DNA from: Hormiphora californensis
Lineage: Eukaryota > Ctenophora > Tentaculata > Cydippida > Pleurobrachiidae
Length of the DNA: 64,000 bases
Reading direction: 5' to 3'
Assembly (NCBI GenBank): GCA_020137815.1
Contig: CM035350.1
Span: forward strand, 8,315,545-8,379,544
Shown here: piece by piece, positions 57,101 to 64,000 of the stretch
Position numbering within the stretch: position 1 is the stretch's first letter
Layout of the letters: every line of letters starts with the position of its first letter
Program-made: the position numbers and the translations under genes
The notes under the pieces: generated by a model
Database searches by the model: none
Told to the model about the DNA's origin: nothing
What the model saw: the letters and a program-made list of their open reading frames with translations, nothing else

Positions 57101-59868
57101 ACCCGCCTCCGCAGCTTTCATACCAAACTCGCGGGCTGATACTGCAAGATAATATTTAGCTTCTAATTACTGAATTCTCAAGTTTGGTAACTCACTAGGA
57201 CCCCTACTGAAGTGATTGAATTGGGGCCCGACTGTTATACCTCCTTAGGGGTGCCCCCCAATCAGGAACCCCTCCTGACCTTATACACACTGATACATAC
57301 CTAGGAGTTCAATGCTCTCCAGGACATCAGATGTAGTTTTGCTAGCCAGTAGCTGAGTTACAAGTTCTATAACCGCGTGGAGCTGCTCCGTAAAGTGGAC
57401 ACAATCTGATAAATAGCGGACAACAACCTGCTGTCGTCGTAGTGCCTCATTTTCCTGACCATTATCCTCCTCCTCCTCTCCTCCTTCTTCTTTCACTCCT
57501 TCCTTCTTTTCCTCACTTTCTTCTTTTATCTCTCCATTCTCTTCTGTGTCGGGTGTACTTTCCAGTTCTGATCGAGGGATTGAACAGGTATCAAATAAAA
57601 TAGCAGGCAATAAATAACACGCCTTTACGTTAGCACAAGTGTTGGCTCATTATTTCCTTACCTTTCTGCATGGTAACAAGTTTATCCTTCTCTCCCTGCA
57701 GCTTCTCTTTCAGCTCCTCCAAACTTGACAGTTGTTCAGCGAAGGGGTTACACTGCAGACATGCCCTCAGAAATGCCATCGCACTCTTCCTAACATTACT
57801 GCTCTTGTCCTGTGCAGCCCCCACAACCCGCTGAATCAGGGCTCCCTGTCGTGCTACCGGTACAAACCTTCCCTCAACCAACCTAGTCAAGATCTGGACC
57901 GCCTTGCTCCGTACAAACGCGTTCTGATCGTGCACGTGCATCTCCAGCCGGTCCAAGAGTGTGTCCCGTGTATCAGTGTTCTCCAGGGTTGATGACAGGA
58001 TATCTCCCATGATGGTGAGGACACAGTTCCTCATCGTATAGCTGTCCCCGTCTAGATGATGCACCAGGGAGCTCAATGTAGGGAGCATCAACCCACTCCC
58101 ACCACTACCCCCACTGACCTCAACCAGAAAGAGGGTATAGTTCTTAGTGGCTGTTGTGTCTCGGGCTAGCTCACACGGGTCTATTTGAGATATTTCACGG
58201 ACTAAAAGGGCGAGGAGACCCCTTACATCGTAGTCACGGACACACAGTAGGACCAGTGCTGCGGCTGCTGTTGCGGCGTGCTCGTGCTGCTGGAGCAGTT
58301 GTTGGATCTTCAAACTGGCTCCTGGGACAATTATACGAGGGGTGAGTAGGATTAATTTAACAAAATTAAAGGGAAACTGGAAGAGTTGAGTAAGATAATC
58401 CGTTTTATTTGTTCTCCTACCAATGCTATGGTTGTATCTCTTTATCAGAATAGCCAAAACGTGCAGAACACTCTCCAGAGTCTTTTTGCATTTCACCGTT
58501 TCCTGTCTCTCAAGCAGCTTGTAGCAACAGTCAGCGACCTATCGGAAATTGTTATCTGATAATTGGGCTGAATTGCAGCTGTGTGTGATACGATTGTGTG
58601 TGATACGATTGTGTGTTTGTGTGTGGCGGGGAAAGGATTCAAAGCGTTCGGTGCGCGCGATAAATCCAGTAAAATTTGAATCGCGCCCTCCAGAAAATAG
58701 CGTTGAGTTGTTCACAGATTTATCAACAGCCCAACCCACTTTTACATTTGCTGTCACGTGACAATATGTAAAAAAGGTGCAAACCAGGATATGTAACATA
58801 TGAAATTAAAGCAAAAGTACTCGCGTTTGGCAGGATTCGAACCTGCGAGGGCAGAGCCCATTAGATTTCGAGTCTAACGCCTTAACCACTCGGCCACAAA
58901 CGCGATGAAGGCTCACGAATTCCGGCCTTTTTATAGAGCACACAGAACACTACAAAATAAACACAAACCTGGTCCACAAAGCTACTTCCAACGACAGGTG
59001 GGCTCCAAAGCATTGCTATGTTTAGATCTAGAATCTGCCGAAGTGCGGCCATCCCTTCCTGTTTCTCTCCCTCACCCCAAATATCACTCTCCCTTTTCAC
59101 CTTACTTTTCTGAAATGGTAACCAAGTTAAAAGATCCAGCAGTAGAAAATTTAATGGGAAGAGTTTTCTACGTGAGATATTTGGCTGAGAAATATATTAC
59201 CTTGGCAGTAACAATGTGAACTCCCTTTGCTTGCTCCTCAAAGCACTTCATCAGTTCAACTACAATCCAGACACCCATCTTTAGAGCATTTAGATGGCTG
59301 TGTTTTTGGCTCGACTCCAACCTGTCCTGGTCAGTAAACAGTCTGGCAAGGGTCTCAGTATGTTGCTCTAATCCTGCCACAGCCAACCTCCATGCCTCAC
59401 ATTGAACTGAACTTTCCAGACTGGTAAACTTCCTGTCAGGGGAGGTTGTGTTAGAGGGGGGGGGGGGGGGGTGTTGTGATTTTAATTGTCTATCTCTATT
59501 ATAAAGTGGGGAAGAGGCCTAGGTGTTCAAGTGGATCTGCTAAAGCCTGCAAAGTAACAAAGTAAAGTTAGTGTATTACTATTTTCCTCTCCCTAGCAGT
59601 TTTGTTAACATTATGCCTCGAGAAAATCAAAAACTATTGAAACACACAGCAGTGTAACTCACACTATGGCACTGAAGAAAGTATCAAAGTGATCCACTGA
59701 CCACCAGGCCCACCGTTTCCTCACCAGACCCTTGACAAGACCTAACTTCTGTCCTATATCCTGGGGGACGACCCTGCTTTTAACATGATATTTCCCCTTT
59801 TCAGCCACCACAAGGTCGTCTCTAGTGGCGGGTAGAACGAACTTCCAATCCATCTTTTTACCTTCCAT
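54133..59868 (-). CDS. NCAPD2: Condensin complex subunit 1 (CAP-D2)
   Basis: NCAPD2 is the HEAT-repeat subunit of condensin I. It binds the kleisin NCAPH and DNA, and works on mitotic chromosomes. Thirteen exons join in phase: 59663-59868, 59201-59432, 58969-59109, 58421-58538, 57662-58321, 57301-57567, 56997-57141, 56729-56860, 56387-56588, 55887-56087, 55389-55753, 54749-55132 and 54133-54613 (3534 nt, 1177 residues; human 1401). Diagnostic stretches are HLNALKMGVW, LVHHLDGDSYTMRNCVL, NAFVRSKAVQILTRLVE, RDAVVNAYLRLY, YARLKDPSTTVR, LILNDMVKVKGNISQLA, FFSELSHKPNAIYNVMPDLI and LVEKLCHR, ending in an acidic/basic tail (SSEEDEESSGASSDDF). The shorter length reflects compact loops, or a missed small exon. 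Intron 3 contains a tRNA-Ser gene in the same orientation. The start could be the ATG at 59868 or an in-frame one 15 nt later. Confidence 0.95.
56184..56325. mobile_element. Small MITE-like inverted repeat in NCAPD2 intron 9
   Basis: ACCGTAATGGAAATACAGTAA near 56184 is mirrored by TTACTGTATCTCCGTTTTCC-ATTACCG near 56296-56325, enclosing a GC-richer CpG-containing core (GCATAACGCGCGGC). It looks like a diverged palindromic element. The borders are approximate. Confidence 0.5.
58822..58903 (-). tRNA. tRNA-Ser (CGA) in NCAPD2 intron 3
   Basis: This is an 82-nt cloverleaf with a class II long variable arm. The acceptor stem GCGTTTG pairs with CAAACGC, with G as discriminator. The A box is TGGCCGAGTGG. 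The anticodon arm TTAGA-CTCGAAA-TCTAA has anticodon CGA. The B box is GGTTCGAATCC. A TTTT run follows within 10 nt of the 3' end. There is no intron. It lies in the same orientation as the host gene. Confidence 0.97.
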
Positions 59869-60338
59869 CCTAACTCTTAGTATGGGGTAAATTCAGTTGT
59901 TAGATGGTTTGAAGTCAAGATGGAAGGGGGTAACTGTGACAGAAAGGATTTAGGTTTAGGAAATTAATTTTCTCTCAAAAGAGTTGATAAGAATAGTACC
60001 GGGGATAAAAAGTCAGGTGTATACTGGAAAAACTGCAACAACTGTATATTTACAATATAAGCACACCCAAGCTAAGGTTGGAATAGGAAGTACTGCAGCG
60101 TACTAAAATATATTGGCGTGTATCAAATTCACTGATCTATGGCACACCCTTTTTACTGAAAATGCATACAACATGTCTCATCTAGTCTATCTGTCTCGTA
60201 CAACTATAACAGCTGCCCCATTAACCCAGCCTGTTTTCACTTCCACAATGGTCTCCCAATCCATGATCTTCTTCTTTACCATAACAGTTCCCATGATGTC
60301 AGTTTTTACAATCATTCTCTCATCACTCTCGATTGGTT

Positions 60339-61196
60339 TTAAGTAGGGCGAGCTCGTTTTGTGGATCTCTTCACCACATTTGGTGTAACTGCCTGTGTTG
60401 TCGGCTTGGTAGAGGTGACTCTGTTCGGCAGGGGCCTCTTTTCTTTAACGTGTCTTGGGACTGGTGCTGCCTTGAACTTAAACTTCTGCATTTGTTTAAC
60501 CTCAATGTCCTCCTTCTCCTCTTTGGTTAGAATCTTGAGAGGGCGTTTAAATGTCGTCTTCATCCGCCTCATCATTTCCGGAGTTTTGGGAACTGTCAAG
60601 GCAAGTTTGGGTTTTGTAAAATGTGGTTTCACCATAGCAACATTGGAGGTTGCCGCGTTACCCCGACCAATTGGTCGCAGTGGCCGTCTAGCGGCTGCCC
60701 GGGGTCTGTGTAAGGGCTGTCGTTTGGGTCGCATCACATTATCCGCTTGACTGCTTTGTGTTTATTGGCTGGAGGTGGTCTGACAGGCGTTGATGCACTT
60801 GCTGGATCTGAAACAGACAAATAGTAACACGATAACGAAATACCGATGATTTGGGACGAATTTAAATAGAATCGCAACTAAAGATATTACGTACCAATTT
60901 TGCGACGTTTTCCAGCAGGCAAGTCCTCTCCAGCCGGTCTTATCTCGCCAACAAGACCTGAAAGATAGATATATTTGGTTACCTTGGGTAAAAGACAGGA
61001 TGACAGGAACAGAGAAAAAGTTACATGACCAATAATGCTACATGATCCCTCGTTAAAACAAAGCAACAACACGTGTAATACCTGAATCAAAGTCAGCACT
61101 GAGTCGTCGGGGTGTATTCGAGATTCCAAACTCGTAAAGTTTCGGGCAACTAATGCCATACGTGTCATTTAATTGATCCTTACCCATTTTAGACAT
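60339..61196 (-). CDS. TPX2-like spindle assembly factor, short and frameshifted
   Basis: TPX2 is a microtubule-binding spindle factor that activates Aurora A after RanGTP releases it from importin. Exons are 61082-61196, 60895-60957 and 60339-60807. The N-terminus contains DTYGISCPKLYEFG, comparable with the Aurora-binding YSYDAP...F segment of TPX2. Exon 2 gives a basic PAGKRRKIG. Exon 3 gives LALTVPKTPEMMRRMK and TKEEKEDIEVKQMQKFKFKA followed by PVPRHV, closely resembling the TPX2 central repeat (IPRTP...E-E-...Q-x-x-KFKAxPL). Exon 3 lacks one base: the frame entering at 60807 reaches a stop near 60741, while the TPX2-like frame runs from about 60750 to 60339. Human TPX2 has 747 residues; about 190 are visible here. 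An open segment in another frame follows to about 60190. It could be a real gene with sequence errors, or a decayed copy. Confidence 0.6.
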
Positions 61197-61246
61197 ATTA
61201 ATCTCGTCTAAAAAGATAAAAATTATTACCGACCTCTGGAGGAACA

Positions 61247-61501
61247 TGTATTATGTTTTATCACTGCGCTGGCGAGCGCAATGGTCAGGGGCGGCTCTTC
61301 TGACATGCGGACGATGCGGACGCATCCGCATTTTTACTTTGGATTATGAAGAGAAAAAGAGAAAAAAGAGAAAAAAGGTGACCATCCCGCGAGTATCGGT
61401 CGTAATCCGAAGTTTTAAACACAAGAGATTAACAAATTCCTGCTGTGCCTTGCTTCTAAAAAGCAGGGATGACCAGATTTACATTGTATGGACACTAAAA
61501 T
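61247..61501. other. Intergenic DNA upstream of the TPX2-like gene
   Basis: Presumably promoter DNA of the TPX2-like gene, followed by AAAAAGAG-rich sequence. No other feature. Confidence 0.4.
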
Positions 61502-61962
61502 GGGGGGGGGGGGTGACACGCAACACTTTGTAACACTTTGTAACATGTGCAGAAAACTTTTTGTGCACATTACATGTTACAAAGGGTTACATAGTGTTGC
61601 ATAGTGTTACAAAGTGATACAAAGTGATACAAAGTGTTACATAGTGTTACAAAGTGTTACATAGTTTTACAAAGTGTTACAAATTGTCACAAAGTGTTAG
61701 AAAAAAATTTTTCTAGCGCAAAATACTGAAATAAATTTTACGTATTTGTATTTGGCTGAACCTAAGACACTGTTTCATGGAGTTTTATACAACATATCAG
61801 CTCAAAATCGGGTGTACGGACCGGTTTTAAGCCATAAAAAATGTAACACTTTGTAACATTTTGTAACACTTTGTAACATTTTGTAACACTTTGTAACATG
61901 TGCAGAAAACTTTTTGTGTGCGTTACATATTACAAAGTGTCACGTGCCCCCCCCCCCCCCAA
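61502..61962. mobile_element. Repeat element with poly-G/poly-C ends and GTAACACTTTGT iterations
   Basis: It starts with a G run (about 61502-61513) then GTGACAC, and ends GTGTCACGTG plus a C run (about 61949-61962), forming inverted termini. Both flanks contain ACACTTTGTAACATGTGCAG followed by AAAACTTTTTGTG. The interior repeats TTACAAAGTG / CACTTTGTAA at 10-12 bp spacing more than fifteen times in both orientations. No coding. No target-site duplication was identified. Confidence 0.65.
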
Positions 61963-62020
61963 TAAAACCAAACCAACAAAAACCCGGTAATATGGTAGTT
62001 CTGGGCTGAACATTTTCGAC

Positions 62021-63178
62021 CGCTTTAAAGCGCTTTAAAGCGTTCGAGAAAGCGCTTTATAGCGCTTTAAAGCGCTTTAAAGCGATACCGCTTTAAAGCG
62101 CACCGCTTTAAAGCGCTTTTAAAGCGCTAAAAGCGCTTTATAGCGGTTTCTGAAGCAATATAAAGCGCTTTCGAAAGCGCTATAAAGCGCTTTTAAAAGC
62201 GCTTTAAAGCGCCACCGATTTAAAGCGCTTTATTTTCAAAATTTAGCGCTTTAAAGCGTTTTGCAAGCGCTTTAAAAAGCGCTATGAAGCGCTATAAAGC
62301 GCTTCGTCAAATCGCTTTAAAGCGCTATTTAGCGCTATTTAGCGCTTTATAGCGCTTTCGAAAGCGCTATAAAGCGCTAAATAGCGCTAGAAAGCGCTTT
62401 TAAAAGCGCTATAAAGCGCTTTATAGCGCTTTTAAAAGCGCTAGAAAGCGCTTTCAATAGTGCTATAAAGCGCTTTATAGCGCTTTATAGCGCTTTTTAA
62501 AGCGCTTTATATAGCATATTTGAAAGCGCTTTATAGCGCTATACAGCGCTTTTAAAAGCGCTTTTTAGCGCTTTAAAAAGCGCTTTAGAAAGCGCTTTAA
62601 AGCGCTTTAAAGAGCGCTATGAAGCGCTTTTTATAGCGCTATAAAGCGCTAAAAAGCGCTTTTTAAAGCGCTTTAAAGCGATATAAAATGTGCTACTTCA
62701 ACCGCTAAAAAGCGCTATAAAGCGCTAAAAAGCGCTTTCAAAAGCGCTTTAAAAAGCGCTAGGAAGCGCTTTGAAAAGCGCTTTCTAGCGCTTTATAAAG
62801 CGCTTTTCAAAGCGCTTTTTAGCGCTTTTTAAAGCGCTTTGAAGCGCCATAAAAAGCGCTATAAAGCGCTTTAAATAGCGCTATGAAGCGCTTTTTATAG
62901 CGCTATAAAGCGCTCTTAAGCGCTTTTTGTGGCGCTTTAAAAAGCGCTTTATAGCGCTTTATAAAGCGCTATAAAGCGCTTCTTAAAGAGCTTTTCGAGG
63001 CGCTATAAAGCGCTATTTAGAGCGCTTTATAGCGCTTTTTAAAGCGCTTTTTAGCGCTTTAAATAGCGCTGAAAAGCGCTTTAAATAGCGCTAAAAAGCG
63101 CTATATAAAGCGCTTTCTAGCGCTTTTTAAAGCGCTTTTAAAAGCGCTATTTAAGGCGCTTGAAAGCGCTTTTTATAG
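62021..63178. repeat. 1.16-kb satellite of AGCGCT-centred palindromes
   Basis: The stretch is built almost entirely of the palindrome AGCGCT (mostly inside AAAGCGCTTT) separated by short A/T spacers, so that successive cores are usually 10-13 bp apart. I estimate roughly ninety cores. Every unit is its own reverse complement, so the array has no strand. Variants (AGCGAT, GGCGCT, AGAGCT) are scattered. It has hard edges at about 62021 and 63178. No open frame or family match. Confidence 0.92.
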
Positions 63179-64000
63179 TAAAACGAGCTCATCACATGAA
63201 GCTTTCATAGTTTCCCACGGCCGTGGGAAAATTTGCACTAATAAAACTCGGCATATGTCCAAATAAGCTGTGCTCCGTGTTGTACCCTCTCTTTCACTCC
63301 CTCTCTCCTACCCCCTTCCCAAAAAGAGAGGGTGCACCGTACCCAATTAAGGAACATGCCCGTTCAGACTCAAATATAAGTTGGCAGTGAATTCATTTCT
63401 TTGTTTTCACTTACTTCTGCCGAGTGCCTTCTGCGGTCTGCCGTTGAGTCTTGAGAGTTGAGATTCTCGACTTGCTCTCATGACTCAGCACTTGTCACTT
63501 GTATTCGTATTTCTCAATCAATTGACTTGATACCAGCTACACACACGTCTGACGTCACCATTGACCATTCAAGTCTCATAACTAACATCTTTACACTGTT
63601 TTAGCTGTAGACTGTATCTCAACCAGCCGGAGCCACCAGCCAGATTACGGCGTAAAAAATTACACCCCCTAGAGATTCCAAAAACATCATTATATGGCTG
63701 TGAACCTCACATGGTGCCCGCCACTCCCGAAAACGCCGCACCTATTAAAATCCTCCGTGGTAATGGTATACCCTCTTTCTCTATCCCTCACTCGCCCCCA
63801 TCCCGAACTAAACGTAGCGCACGCGATAACATGAGACTGAGAGAGACAGCGCGGGAGGATAGAAGAAAGAGGGGATATCATACCCAACTGTGCTCCGTGG
63901 TGTACCCTCTCTTTCACTCCCTCTCTCCCAAAAAGAGACTTTAGTTAACTCAAATTGGCCTTGTGGTTGCATGACTATAGACATTTGAAAAACTCGGTCT
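63179..64000. repeat. 3' flank with a ~50-bp dispersed direct repeat
   Basis: TGTGCTCCGTG-TGTACCCTCTC and following TTTCACTCCCTCTCTC...AAAAAGAGA at about 63270-63330 recurs at 63888-63937. Between the copies is mixed sequence without a recognised gene. The repeat may be the edge of a mobile element that continues beyond the window. Confidence 0.55.

Overview
This window is nuclear DNA of an animal and most likely of an early-branching one. It carries intron-rich orthologues of DNAAF4 (cilia), CCT7, PSME3, MAF1, NCAPD2 and a TPX2-like gene, two Gi/o-type G-protein alpha genes and a small plexin-domain-containing/TEM7-like membrane protein. Introns are short and have GT-AG ends. Intergenic DNA is full of AG/CT microsatellites, short palindromic transposons (MITEs) and LINE remnants. 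A sponge would fit this compact, repeat-dense layout, but the assignment is an inference. One run of 100 N shows it is an assembled scaffold.

Layout: 0-4.3 kb is repeat-rich DNA with a 384-bp inverted repeat. At 4.3-9.7 kb are DNAAF4 (one coding exon) and CCT7 (12 coding exons, one 1-nt frameshift, and two inverted tRNA-Trp genes in an intron). 9.7-21.5 kb is a gene-poor stretch with microsatellites and three GC-richer, foldable islands. At 21.5-25.3 kb are two tandem intronless G-alpha genes on the minus strand. 25.3-29.9 kb holds repeats. At 29.9-34.3 kb is PSME3, with two transposons in its introns. At 34.3-41.2 kb is the TEM7-like gene on the minus strand, with a tandem array reiterating a 5' splice site and the assembly gap. 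At 41.2-46.0 kb are LINE 3' ends and an open reading frame fusing an AlkB-type dioxygenase to an SGNH hydrolase. At 46.5-50.2 kb is MAF1, whose introns contain a second donor-site array, a duplicated acceptor and a branch-point-like array. At 51.4-53.6 kb are two divergent genes I cannot name. At 54.1-61.2 kb are NCAPD2 (13 coding exons, with a tRNA-Ser in an intron) and a short TPX2-like gene, both minus strand. 61.3-64 kb holds an element with poly-G/poly-C ends and a 1.16-kb satellite of AGCGCT palindromes.

The genes do not form a pathway. NCAPD2 and TPX2 are both mitotic and lie side by side in the same orientation, and MAF1 represses the polymerase that transcribes the three tRNA genes, but I see no evidence that this arrangement is functional. 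The most unusual signals are two unrelated genes in which intronic minisatellites multiply the authentic 5' splice site, the AlkB-SGNH fusion next to LINE sequence, the AGCGCT satellite, and a foldback transposon built on 13-bp repeats with an 8-bp target-site duplication. Exon boundaries were read by eye from GT/AG signals, reading phase and remembered family sequences. They have not been checked against transcripts.
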